A DNA stretch of 9,865 bases from an uncultured Clostridia bacterium (GCA_947629605.1 CANREK010000038.1:1-9865); one strand, 5' to 3'. Shown: positions 1 through 6,262, numbered from the stretch's first letter. The notes: generated by a model not told the origin, from the sequence alone. A program made the numbers and translations.

Positions 1-70
1 TGCGGCGAGATGCTTCGGACTTACTGCCGTAGACTGCGTTTGCGCTCTTCGGCTCAGCATGACGCCGCGC
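1..70 (+). repeat. 70-bp dispersed hairpin repeat, copy R1
   Basis: This stretch is repeated at 6193-6262 and 7475-7544 in the same orientation with only scattered differences. Its ends are imperfect inverted repeats: TGCGGCGAGATGCT on the left and AGCATGACGCCGC on the right pair apart from a two-base mismatch. The element should therefore fold as a long hairpin. This copy is at the window edge, so its left flank is not visible. Its GC-rich ends and the motif pair GATGCTTCGG and CTCAGCATGAC resemble REP/MITE-like intergenic repeats common in Clostridia. No coding capacity is seen. Confidence 0.75.
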
Positions 71-85
71 CCCGCCGCAATTTTT

Positions 86-110
86 AATTTTTCATTTTTA
101 ATTTTTAATT
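86..110. repeat. AT-rich 25-bp repeat attached to R1
   Basis: A 25-bp run made only of A, T and one C is identical to 7554-7578. In both places it follows the 70-bp element after a short C-rich linker, so element plus AT tract behave as one composite repeat. Copy R2 (6193-6262) lacks it because mrp begins 3 bp beyond that element. Confidence 0.7.
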
Positions 111-123
111 CCGCAGACACCGA

Positions 124-153
124 AAAGCGTCGGCCCTTACGGGTCGGCGCTTT
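124..153 (+). terminator. Hairpin with plus-strand G-U pairs, possible terminator
   Basis: A 13-bp stem (124-136 with 141-153) closes a TTAC loop. Two of its pairs are G-U when read as plus-strand RNA but would be C-A mismatches on the minus strand, so selection appears to act on the plus-strand transcript. It is preceded by four A and ends in TTT. It may end transcription of a gene lying left of the window. No further T run follows, so the call is tentative. Confidence 0.4.
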
Positions 154-190
154 CCTGAGAGAATATGAAAAATATGGAGTAGGCCTTTCG

Positions 191-215
191 AAAAAATCTG
201 CTTCTTGCGGATTTT
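191..215 (-). terminator. Probable terminator of the oxidoreductase operon
   Basis: A 9-bp stem (193-201 with 207-215) with a 5-nt loop lies about 55 bp beyond the minus-strand stop codon at 270. Read on the minus strand the hairpin runs directly into six T, as in a Rho-independent terminator. One stem pair is a C-A mismatch on that strand and G-U on the other. A role on the plus strand, or in both directions, cannot be excluded. Confidence 0.5.
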
Positions 216-269
216 CTTCATTATAAGCCTCGATTATGTTTGATTTGTGAAAGACGCATTAAATCTTTA

Positions 270-1787
270 TTAAAAATATTTTGCGGCGATCCTCTCGGCG
301 ACCCGAAGTCCGTCCGCCGCGGCGGACATGATGCCGCCCGCATAGCCGCACCCCTCGCCGCAGGGGTAGATGTTCTCCTTCCCCACCGCCTGCAAGCTCT
401 CGTCGCGCACGATGCGCACGGGCGAACTCGTCCGCGATTCCACCCCCGTCAGCACGGCGTCAAAGGCAGCAAAGCCTTTGAGGCGTCGGTCCATGTCGGG
501 CACGGCGGCGCGGAGGGAAGAGACGACGGCGGGCGGAAGATAGCTTTCGAGCGGCGCAAAGGCCGCGCCCCGCGCATACGACGGCTTGACTTCGCCGAAG
601 TAGTAGCTCTCCTTCCCCGCGAGAAAGTCCCCCATGAGCTGTACGGGCGCGAGGTACTTTCCCCCGCCCGCAAGAAAGGCCGCACGTTCGAGTTTCCTCT
701 GGAATTCCACGCCCGCCAAGGGGTGCGCCGAGCCGAAGTCCTCGGGCGTAATTTGCGCAATAAGTGCGGAATTTGCGTTGCATTCGTCGCGGGCGAAGTT
801 ACTCATTCCGTTCGTCACGACGCCGCCCTCCTCGCTCGCCGCGGGAATGACGACGCCCCCGGGGCACATGCAGAAGGTGAACGCCGCGCGTTCCCCCGCA
901 TGGGACACCAGCTTATAATCGGCGGGCGGAAGTCCCAAATATCCGCCCCCATATTGCGCTTTTCCGATCTCCGATTGGAGATGTTCCACCCTCACGCCGA
1001 CAGCAAAGGGCTTCTGCGTGATCGAGAACCCGCGCGAGAGCAGCATTTCAAAGGTGTCCCTCGCGCTGTGGCCGACGGCGAGCACGAGCGCATCCGCATC
1101 CTCCTTCTGCCCGTTGACGGAAACGGCAGAGAGCACGCCGTCCCGCGTCTCCACGTCGGTGAGGCGGGACAAAAAGCGGACTTCACCCCCGTTTTCCAGC
1201 ACATAAGTGCGCATTTTTGCAATGACGCGGCGCAGATTGTCGCTGCCGATGTGGGGTTTATTCAGGAAGGCGATCTCCTCGGGAGCGCCGAACTTCACAA
1301 AGAGGTCCAGCACCTCGCGGTTGAGCGGCGTATTCGTCTGCGTGTTGAGCTTTCCGTCCGAGAAGGTCCCCGCGCCCCCTTCCCCGAACTGCACATTGCT
1401 GTCGGGAGACAAAATTCCGCACTTATGGAAGATTTCAACGTCCTTCACGCGCTCCTCGACGGGCTTGCCGCGCTCCAAGAGAATGGGTCGGATGCCGTGA
1501 TCGATAAGGCGCAGGGCACAGAAGAGCCCAGCGGGGCCCGTGCCGGCGATGTAAACGCGGGGGCTGGCTTTCACCCGTGCAAAGACGCGCGGCGGAGCCT
1601 CTTCGGCGCGGTCGGAGCATTCCACCGTATACACCCAGCGGATGTCCGCCTTGTCGCGTGCGTCCAGCGATTTTTTCAGGATCTTGAAATATTTGACGGG
1701 TGCGTGGAGCTTTTGCTCGCAAATTTTGAGCAGTTTCCCCTCGCGCTCGTGCGGCGACAGGTGCAAATTGTTGAGTGTGAGCTTCAT
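270..1787 (-). CDS. FAD-dependent dehydrogenase, COG2509 type
   Basis: This is a 505-residue cytosolic flavoprotein. Visible landmarks are a nucleotide-binding GTGPAG at residues 82-87, an acidic ERG at 105-107, the family signature SNVQFGEGGAGTFSDGK at 130-146, FCMCPGG at 305-311, GVESRTSSP at 448-456 and GEGCGYAGGI at 477-486 near the C-terminus. These match the uncharacterised FAD-dependent dehydrogenases of COG2509, whose substrate is unknown; the first 75 residues precede the FAD domain, as is usual there. I chose ATG 1787 because it overlaps the upstream stop as ATGA and has GGAGGG just upstream. The in-frame extension to 2000 lies inside the neighbouring gene and is low-complexity shadow. 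Both genes in the operon encode flavoproteins, which suggests related redox work, but no reaction can be assigned. The family call is firm; the function is unknown. Confidence 0.9.
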   Translation of the reverse strand: MKLTLNNLHLSPHEREGKLLKICEQKLHAPVKYFKILKKSLDARDKADIRWVYTVECSDRAEEAPPRVFARVKASPRVYIAGTGPAGLFCALRLIDHGIRPILLERGKPVEERVKDVEIFHKCGILSPDSNVQFGEGGAGTFSDGKLNTQTNTPLNREVLDLFVKFGAPEEIAFLNKPHIGSDNLRRVIAKMRTYVLENGGEVRFLSRLTDVETRDGVLSAVSVNGQKEDADALVLAVGHSARDTFEMLLSRGFSITQKPFAVGVRVEHLQSEIGKAQYGGGYLGLPPADYKLVSHAGERAAFTFCMCPGGVVIPAASEEGGVVTNGMSNFARDECNANSALIAQITPEDFGSAHPLAGVEFQRKLERAAFLAGGGKYLAPVQLMGDFLAGKESYYFGEVKPSYARGAAFAPLESYLPPAVVSSLRAAVPDMDRRLKGFAAFDAVLTGVESRTSSPVRIVRDESLQAVGKENIYPCGEGCGYAGGIMSAAADGLRVAERIAAKYF

Positions 1788-2890
1788 ATGCCCTCCGAAA
1801 CGGCATGGGCGGAGGCGAACGCCCACTGCAAGTTGTATCCCCCGCAGACGCCGTCGACATTCAATATCTCGCCCGCAAAAAACAGCCCTTTTCGCAACAT
1901 ACTCATCAAATTTTCGTCCGTCTCGCCGAGCGGAATGCCGCCGCGGGTGACCTGCGCATAGTCGAATCCGAGCGTGCCCGTCACGGTGAGCGGGAAGCAT
2001 TTGACGAGGCGTTCGGGATCCCCCTTTGCGGCAAGCATGCGGCCGAGCCCGCTGTGCACGACGCAGAGCGCCCCGCCCCGCAAAAACGCCGCGTGGATCC
2101 TCTCCTTCGGCACGTCGGGCAGAAAATCAAGCATCACAACATCTCCCTTTTGGGCATAGGAAGAGGCGCGGAACACGGCATCGCCCGAGAGGCCGCTCTC
2201 GGTGAAGAGAACGTCGCCGCGCGTCGCAAAAATCTGCTTACAATCGCGCATAAGTGTGAGATTTGCATCGACACGGATGCCTTTGAGCCCCCGCACTTCC
2301 TTGGGATCGCAGCGGAGCTGAACGAGCGCGGGAGAGAGCGGCGTCACCGTGTGACCGAACTGCTGTGCCAAGGCATATGCTGTACCGTCGGTGCCGAAAT
2401 TTTTCGCCGCCTTTCCGCCCGCCGCCAGCACGACTGCGTCGGCATGCATCTGTCCGCCCTCCCATTTGAGGCAAAAATCCTCGGCATATGTGACGGAATT
2501 CACATGTGCGCCAAAGACGACGTCGACGCCGAGGCGTTCGATTTCGCGGCGGAAGAGGTCGGTGACGGCCGAAGCCTGCCGCCCCGCGGGGTACACTCTG
2601 CCGCGGGCATCGGGCAAAAAGATGCCGCCCATGCTCTCCAAAAATTCCACCGTGTCCCCTTCCGAAAAGCGCGCAAGGATGCGGGCGACCTTATCGGGAT
2701 CGTCCGAAAAGTAAAATCCAGACCCCATGTGCACATTTGTGACGTTTCCCTGTCCGTTGCCCGTCGCCGAAAGTTTTCGGCCGAGCCGCTCCCCCCGTTC
2801 GAGAATGGTGACGGTGTTTCCCTTCCGCGCCAGCATCACGGCGACCGCCATTCCCGCCGCGCCGCCGCCGATCACACAAATTTTTTTCAT
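1784..2890 (-). CDS. NAD(P)/FAD-dependent oxidoreductase, BaiN/HI0933 family
   Basis: This is a 368-residue flavoprotein. The N-terminus carries the dinucleotide-binding GGGAAG at residues 8-13 and the acidic ER at 31-32. The family signature GRKLSATGNGQGNVTN follows at 37-52, and the closing FAD motif FAGEILNVDGVCGGYNLQW at about 338-356. Family members are usually around 400 residues or more, so this one is somewhat short, with the loss in the middle rather than at the ends. Named relatives include BaiN (bile-acid dehydrogenation intermediates) and aminoacetone-oxidase-like annotations, but the substrate cannot be read from sequence. ATG 2890 is required to keep the GGGAAG fold. There is no clear ribosome binding site before it, and the promoter -10 lies only 7-12 bp upstream, so the mRNA is probably leaderless. 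The stop overlaps the downstream dehydrogenase start by 4 bp. Confidence 0.92.
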   Translation of the reverse strand: MKKICVIGGGAAGMAVAVMLARKGNTVTILERGERLGRKLSATGNGQGNVTNVHMGSGFYFSDDPDKVARILARFSEGDTVEFLESMGGIFLPDARGRVYPAGRQASAVTDLFRREIERLGVDVVFGAHVNSVTYAEDFCLKWEGGQMHADAVVLAAGGKAAKNFGTDGTAYALAQQFGHTVTPLSPALVQLRCDPKEVRGLKGIRVDANLTLMRDCKQIFATRGDVLFTESGLSGDAVFRASSYAQKGDVVMLDFLPDVPKERIHAAFLRGGALCVVHSGLGRMLAAKGDPERLVKCFPLTVTGTLGFDYAQVTRGGIPLGETDENLMSMLRKGLFFAGEILNVDGVCGGYNLQWAFASAHAVSEGI

Positions 2891-2896
2891 ATTTCT

Positions 2897-2925
2897 ATCT
2901 TACAGCAACTAAAATTTTTTGTCAA
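2897..2925 (-). promoter_or_regulatory. Sigma-A promoter of the oxidoreductase operon
   Basis: On the minus strand a perfect TTGACA (2920-2925) is separated by 17 bp from TAAGAT (2897-2902, four of six consensus). The expected start site, about 7 nt further, falls at or next to the A of ATG 2890, which implies a leaderless mRNA. Confidence 0.65.
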
Positions 2926-2928
2926 ACA

Positions 2929-2957
2929 TTGACAGCGGGAAATTTTCGTGATAAAAT
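2929..2957 (+). promoter_or_regulatory. Strong sigma-A promoter of the DUF1508 gene
   Basis: A perfect TTGACA (2929-2934) is separated by 17 bp from TAAAAT (2952-2957). A TG one base upstream of the -10 makes it an extended -10 promoter. Its -35 lies 3 bp from the -35 of the divergent promoter; together they form the inverted repeat TGTCAAACATTGACA at 2920-2934. The predicted start is near 2964, just ahead of the ribosome binding site AAGGAG at 2967-2972. Confidence 0.8.
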
Positions 2958-2982
2958 AGTGGCATTAAGGAGTGATGTACAT

Positions 2983-3999
2983 ATGGTATTTAATTTGAAT
3001 AGTACGCTGATCGATTACATCAAAGATCCCGCGCACCGTCCCCTCATCATCATCTTGGCGATCTTGCTGGTCGTCATCGTGGCGCTCATCGTCGTCATGA
3101 TCGTCCGCGTCGTGCAAATGGGGAAGCGCAGCCGCCGCGAGACCGAAGAGGCCGCCCGCGCCCTCGCCAACGTCCCGCCCGACGAAGAGTATCTTCCCTA
3201 TACGCCCGAAGAGGATAAGGCGGAAGAGACACAGCCCGAAGAGGCTCCCGCTCCCGCGGTCGTCGAAGAGCCCGTAGCCGAACAACCCGACGAGGTTCCC
3301 GAGGAAAAGACGGAAGAAGCCGCGGAGCCCGTAAAAGAGGAAGCTCCCGCCGAGCCCGTCGTCGAGGAAGCCCCCGCCGAGCCCGTTGCCAAGGAAGCTC
3401 CCGCACAGCCCGTTGCCGAGGAAGCTCCCGCCGAGGAGAAACCCGCAGATCAACCCGAGGAGCCGGAAGCTCCTCAACCCGCAGCGGCCGAGGAAGCCCC
3501 GGTTGCCGAACCACAGAAGAAGGAGGAAACAGAGATGGAAGTAAAGAAACCCGCAAAGAAAGTCGAGCCCGCCAAGAAAGAGGTGAAAAAGCCCGTCAAA
3601 AAGGTCGAGCCCGTCAAGAAGGAAGCAAAAAAGGCCGAGGCCCCGAAGGTCTCCGCCGCAAACGGAAAATGGGTCATCGAAGAGGTCAAGGGTCAATTCT
3701 GGCTCTCCCTCATCGCCCCCAACGGTCAGGTCATGCTCGAAAGCCCCACGGCTTACGCTTCGCTCGGAAGCGCGAGAGCGGGCATCAAGACCTATCAGGA
3801 CAACATTGCGGCAGACAGGCTCAAAATCACCGAGCACAAGAACGGCGATTTGCAGGTACAGGTGCTGAACGCGAGAGGCAGTCTGCTCGCCCCGAGTTCG
3901 ACCTATTCCTCCCGTGCACAGGCCGAGAACGCAAGGGATTCCATCAAGCGTTGGGCGCCCACCACGGCGGTCGAAGAGATCCCCGCAAAGAAGAACTGA
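2983..3999 (+). CDS. Membrane-anchored protein with two DUF1508 (YegP-like) domains
   Basis: This protein has 338 residues. A short N-terminus is followed by one membrane helix (about 20-44) and then KRSRR, so the positive-inside rule places the long C-terminal part in the cytoplasm. Residues 55-185 are an acidic Pro/Glu/Ala linker containing three and a half copies of a 9-residue unit (EEAPAEPVV and variants). Residues 187-222 are Lys-rich, with two 14-residue units related to VKKPAKKVEPAKKE. The C-terminus holds two tandem DUF1508 units, about 228-275 and 279-325, each with the pattern of beta strands, an N-G or R-G turn, a Ser-Tyr motif and an AxxxI helix. DUF1508, found in E. coli YegP, has no settled function. 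ATG 2983 lies 10 nt after AAGGAG; an upstream TTG in frame is part of the -35 box and cannot be the start. It is monocistronic, between its own promoter and terminator. Confidence 0.88.
   Translation: MVFNLNSTLIDYIKDPAHRPLIIILAILLVVIVALIVVMIVRVVQMGKRSRRETEEAARALANVPPDEEYLPYTPEEDKAEETQPEEAPAPAVVEEPVAEQPDEVPEEKTEEAAEPVKEEAPAEPVVEEAPAEPVAKEAPAQPVAEEAPAEEKPADQPEEPEAPQPAAAEEAPVAEPQKKEETEMEVKKPAKKVEPAKKEVKKPVKKVEPVKKEAKKAEAPKVSAANGKWVIEEVKGQFWLSLIAPNGQVMLESPTAYASLGSARAGIKTYQDNIAADRLKITEHKNGDLQVQVLNARGSLLAPSSTYSSRAQAENARDSIKRWAPTTAVEEIPAKKN
3337..3435 (+). repeat. 27-bp coding tandem repeat
   Basis: Three full copies (3337-3363, 3364-3390, 3391-3417) and an 18-bp partial copy encode the 9-residue unit EEAPAEPVV with small changes. 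The copies stay in frame, so changes in copy number would alter only the length of the acidic linker. Confidence 0.75.
3541..3624 (+). repeat. 42-bp coding duplication in the Lys-rich linker
   Basis: Two adjacent 42-bp units encode VKKPAKKVEPAKKE and VKKPVKKVEPVKKE, differing only by A to V changes. This is an in-frame duplication in the basic part of the linker, between the acidic region and the DUF1508 domains. Confidence 0.65.
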
Positions 4000-4015
4000 A
4001 TCTTCTAAAAATACC

Positions 4016-4045
4016 AAAAACAGCGACATATGTCGCTGTTTTTTT
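4016..4045. terminator. Bidirectional Rho-independent terminator
   Basis: CAGCGACATATGTCGCTG (4021-4038) is a perfect palindrome flanked by AAAAA on the left and TTTTTTT on the right, so a hairpin with a T run forms on both strands. It lies between the convergent ends of the DUF1508 gene (stop 3999) and the GLUG lipoprotein gene (stop 4064) and should end both transcripts. Confidence 0.92.
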
Positions 4046-4063
4046 ATTTCGGAATGGGAATTC

Positions 4064-5539
4064 TCACTCGGCGGAAACGGTCAGTGTGGGCAATTTGCCG
4101 TCCTCACATTTCCAATGACTGTCGAGGCCGAGCCTGTTTGAGAGCGTCGGGCCGAGCCAATCGGCTTCATCGGGAAGCGCCTTGATGTCCCCTCCCGCCT
4201 GTGATTCCTTTTGAAGATAACAATCGGTAAATGTGCTGCCCGAGGAACCGAAATAGCTGAACAGATACCCATCGCTCGTGCAGTCGTAGACGGCGCACTT
4301 GGAGATTTGGGCCGACCCGCCGGCGAGGAAGGTAGCGCCGACACACTCGCGTTTCGGTTTGGAATCATCAAAGTCCTCATTCAACACGTCGACGACATTT
4401 GCCGAGGCGACGAGACAGCTTGCGATCTTGCCCGAAGAGACCCCGGCGAGCCCGCCGACATAGCGATAGACCTCATCGGGGTTATCGTTACAGCTGTCGC
4501 TTGTGAGTTCGAGGGAGGAGACGAGGCATTGGGAGAGCGTGACGCCGCTTGAAGTGCTTCCCGCAATGCCGCCGCCGCGCACATTCCCCGTGCAACCGAT
4601 CTCGATGTCACAGTCCTCGACCAAACAGTGCTCCGTCGTTTCCGAAGAATCGATCCGGCCCGCTATGCCGCCCGCGGAGGCCTTGGAGACAAAGTAGTAA
4701 CTCACGATACCGACACTCGATGCCTTTTCCGACCAAAGAGCGGAGACGTCGAGGTCTGTCCCCGTGACCGCGCAATTTTTGATGCTTCCGTCGCACCGGC
4801 CGACAATGCCGCCGACGAAGGGCTCGCAGTACATGGAATTGCTCTTGACGGTGAGCGTACAATCCTTGACCGTACAGCCCTCGATGGAAGAACAGGAGCC
4901 CGCGACGCCGCCGACATGGACATCCGCAAAGAAGTCGTGTTTTGTGACGGGGGAATCGATGCCGAAGTTGATCGTCGTGTTCTCCACCGAACAATTCCGA
5001 ATGGTGGGTTCATATTGGTTGAGCGCCTTTTCCTTGTTGCCGCCGCCGTAGATCGCCCCGACATACCCATAGTCGTAGAGACGGCTGTTTTCGTTGTAAT
5101 GTTCAAGCGCGTTCACCGTGCAATTTTTGACATGAACGCCCGTAATCTCGGGGCGGTTTTCGAGTTTGGCCTTGCCGAGGATGACGGCGACCCCCATCGC
5201 CCGCCGCGTCACGGTCACGTTTTCCACGGTGAGATTGGAGATTTTGAGCGCCGTCTCGCCGAAGAGAGAGTCCATATAGACGCTCGTGATGTCGAGATTT
5301 TTGATGGTGTGCCCCTGTCCGTCGAACTCTTGGATGTTGATCGGGTGGGTCATTTCGCTAAAATCAAAGTCGATATCCGCCGTCAGCACCGCCGATTTTG
5401 CATTTAAGTTGTCGAGAAGCTCCTCCTTTGTGGAGATCTCGACGGCGGGCCCGAAAAGAGGTCCTCCACGAACCCACACCCCGTAAATGCCGCGAGGGAG
5501 AGGGCGAGGGCGGCCGAAGCCGCGACGACCGCAATGCAC
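4064..5539 (-). CDS. GLUG-repeat surface protein, body reading frame (frameshifted from its lipoprotein signal)
   Basis: Residue numbers count from the first ATG of this frame. After a nonsense-like first 31 residues, AVEISTKEELLDNL starts a typical secreted repeat protein. FDGQGHTIKNLDI (72-84) is the usual opening turn, followed by repeated units of the GLUG pattern: VGGVAG, VGGIVG, AGGIAG, GGGIAG and VGGLAG, each followed by a C-x(3)-DC or NC strand. Such repeats build right-handed beta-helix or adhesin-like surface domains in gut bacteria. Cysteines recur at the same place in many units. The real start is almost certainly GTG 5547 in another frame, which gives a lipoprotein signal peptide; the two frames must join at about 5440-5460. 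Either the gene is broken in this strain or one base is missing from the assembly. The body shows no other stop, which favours a recent mutation or a sequencing error. Confidence 0.72.
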   Translation of the reverse strand: MHCGRRGFGRPRPLPRGIYGVWVRGGPLFGPAVEISTKEELLDNLNAKSAVLTADIDFDFSEMTHPINIQEFDGQGHTIKNLDITSVYMDSLFGETALKISNLTVENVTVTRRAMGVAVILGKAKLENRPEITGVHVKNCTVNALEHYNENSRLYDYGYVGAIYGGGNKEKALNQYEPTIRNCSVENTTINFGIDSPVTKHDFFADVHVGGVAGSCSSIEGCTVKDCTLTVKSNSMYCEPFVGGIVGRCDGSIKNCAVTGTDLDVSALWSEKASSVGIVSYYFVSKASAGGIAGRIDSSETTEHCLVEDCDIEIGCTGNVRGGGIAGSTSSGVTLSQCLVSSLELTSDSCNDNPDEVYRYVGGLAGVSSGKIASCLVASANVVDVLNEDFDDSKPKRECVGATFLAGGSAQISKCAVYDCTSDGYLFSYFGSSGSTFTDCYLQKESQAGGDIKALPDEADWLGPTLSNRLGLDSHWKCEDGKLPTLTVSAE

Positions 5540-5547
5540 TTTTTCAC
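5404..5547 (-). pseudogene. Lipoprotein signal peptide of the GLUG protein, separated by a frameshift
   Basis: GTG 5547 follows GGAGGT by 6 nt and a sigma-A promoter by about 30 nt. It opens a 47-codon frame beginning MKKCIAVVAASAALALSLAA, then FTGCG, a basic-hydrophobic-lipobox signal with the lipidated Cys at residue 24. GFVEDLFSGP follows, after which this frame turns to unrelated residues and stops at TAA 5404-5406. In the frame one base earlier the same DNA reads GPAVEISTKEELL and continues into the GLUG body. One extra base in TTTT, GGG or CCC at about 5447-5457 would join them into a continuous lipoprotein of roughly 495 residues. Confidence 0.75.
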
Positions 5548-5553
5548 ACTGTT

Positions 5554-5559
5554 ACCTCC
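5554..5559 (-). promoter_or_regulatory. Ribosome binding site that fixes GTG 5547 as the start
   Basis: GGAGGT on the minus strand lies 6 nt before GTG 5547, an ideal spacing. The ATG that would open the body frame (5539) lies inside the signal-peptide codons and has no such site. This supports initiation in the signal-peptide frame. Confidence 0.75.
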
Positions 5560-5581
5560 GAAAATGGTTTCTATGGAAAAC

Positions 5582-5610
5582 AGTATAACAAATTATAAAA
5601 ATTAAGTCAA
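5582..5610 (-). promoter_or_regulatory. Sigma-A promoter of the GLUG lipoprotein gene
   Basis: On the minus strand TTGACT (5605-5610) and TATACT (5582-5587) are separated by exactly 17 bp, each with five of six consensus bases. The predicted start is near 5575, giving a leader of about 28 nt that contains the GGAGGT site. No operator-like palindrome is visible. Confidence 0.75.
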
Positions 5611-5660
5611 GATATTGTTGGGGGATGAACTTTGTTGCAATGAATGCAGTTGCTCCGCCC

Positions 5661-5706
5661 GTTTGCCGGGATTGTCCTTCGGCTACGCTCAGGGTCAGAA
5701 TGAGCG
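5661..5706 (+). repeat. 46-bp repeat A, left arm
   Basis: It matches the reverse complement of 7280-7325 at 44 of 46 positions. Together the two form widely spaced inverted repeats on either side of mrp. The core GTCCTTCGGCTACGCTCAGG is the usual core of this repeat class. Confidence 0.8.
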
Positions 5707-5813
5707 GCGGGTGCTCGTGGTGAGGCGCACCGCGTCATTCTGAGCCGTAAAGTCGTAGAGAATACAGGTGCAATTCCGAAGAATCTCGCGGGGCGAATAC
5801 GGACTGTTCTGAT

Positions 5814-5858
5814 TGCGTCATCCTGAGCCGACGCGCCCTTGCGTCGTGTCGAAGGATC
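5814..5858 (+). repeat. 45-bp repeat B, left arm
   Basis: It matches the reverse complement of 7408-7452 with two differences. It contains an internal hairpin (GACGC paired with GCGTC) and the ends CATCCTGAGC and GAAGGATC. Confidence 0.8.
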
Positions 5859-5888
5859 CGCCTTATTCTCGCTGCCCCTTATAGGGCC

Positions 5889-5940
5889 GCAAAACGCATT
5901 TCTCGCGCATCAGCACGGTGCGCTGTGCGCGGCGTTTTGC
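5889..5940. repeat. 52-bp two-stem hairpin element
   Basis: The outer arms GCAAAACGC (5889-5897) and GCGTTTTGC (5932-5940) are perfect inverted repeats. An inner stem pairs GCGCA and CAGC (5905-5914, with one bulged T) with GCTG and TGCGC (5922-5930) around a 7-nt loop. The two nested perfect stems indicate a selected RNA or DNA structure. I see no second copy in the window. Confidence 0.6.
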
Positions 5941-6067
5941 GATGAGTGAGCGCATTCTCTCGCGCGAACGGTGACCGAGGGCAGGGTTCTACCTGCCCGA
6001 GACAGTCCCCCAAAGGGGGAAAGGGGTTCAAACCCCTCAGTCGCTACGCGACAGCTCCCCTAGACCA

Positions 6068-6098
6068 CCCCACAAAAATACTGCGTCTTTTTGTGGGG
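6068..6098. repeat. 11-bp perfect hairpin inside the repeat mosaic
   Basis: CCCCACAAAAA (6068-6078) and TTTTTGTGGGG (6088-6098) pair perfectly around a 9-nt loop. Flanking AGCTCCCCTA and GAGGGGCGCC are partly complementary, so it may be nested in a larger stem. The arms have a T or A run but nothing suited to termination follows outside the stem. Confidence 0.55.
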
Positions 6099-6123
6099 AC
6101 CCCGAGGGGCGCCAAGGGAATGC

Positions 6124-6169
6124 GGTGATGGTTCGACTCCGCCCTACGGGCTCCGCTCACCATGACGCA
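6124..6169 (+). repeat. Repeat C with a 14-bp insertion
   Basis: Its ends match the reverse complement of 7360-7391 (GGTGATGGTTCGACT and CGCTCACCATGACGCA). Between them is an extra piece containing GCCCTACGGGC, itself a small hairpin. One arm has therefore gained or lost a hairpin tip. Confidence 0.65.
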
Positions 6170-6192
6170 TTTAGAACGGTGCCGTAGAAACG

Positions 6193-6262
6193 TGCGGCGA
6201 GATGCTTCGGACTTATTCTCGTAGACTGCGTTTGTGCTCCGTGGCTCAGCATGACGCCGCAC
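6193..6262 (+). repeat. 70-bp dispersed hairpin repeat, copy R2
   Basis: This is the same element as at 1-70 and 7475-7544. The ends GTGCGGCGAGATGCT and AGCATGACGCCGCAC are inverted repeats with 13 of 15 pairs. It lies 3 bp beyond the mrp stop codon, so the mrp mRNA would carry this hairpin directly after its stop; it may protect the 3' end or end transcription. The 30 bp to its left also resemble the left flank of R3. Confidence 0.8.

Noticed and set aside
240..1961. Long plus-strand ORF of 573 codons opposite the COG2509 gene
   Set aside because: It lies antisense to a gene with clear FAD-family motifs, has no ribosome binding site or domain, and is the open shadow expected in GC-rich DNA. 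The similar plus-strand frame at 1805-2932 is rejected for the same reason.
1788..2000. 71-residue N-terminal extension of the COG2509 gene
   Set aside because: It lies inside the BaiN-type gene and is Arg-rich and unlike the family. ATG 1787 has GGAGGG and the ATGA overlap.
2929..2982. Upstream TTG start for the DUF1508 gene
   Set aside because: The TTG is the first part of the -35 box TTGACA, upstream of the transcript start. ATG 2983 has its own AAGGAG site.
2965..4029. Minus-strand ORF of 354 codons opposite the DUF1508 gene
   Set aside because: Its Gly/Leu/Phe-rich repetitive product is the complement of the Pro/Glu/Ala/Lys linker, and it would cross the terminator at 4016-4043.
4628..5407. 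Plus-strand ORF of 259 codons opposite the GLUG body
   Set aside because: It is antisense to a recognisable repeat protein, with no ribosome binding site, promoter or domain of its own.
6019..6060. tRNA-like T-arm (GGGGTTCAAACCCC)
   Set aside because: No acceptor stem, D arm or anticodon arm can be drawn around it. It is one of several G/C hairpins in the repeat mosaic.
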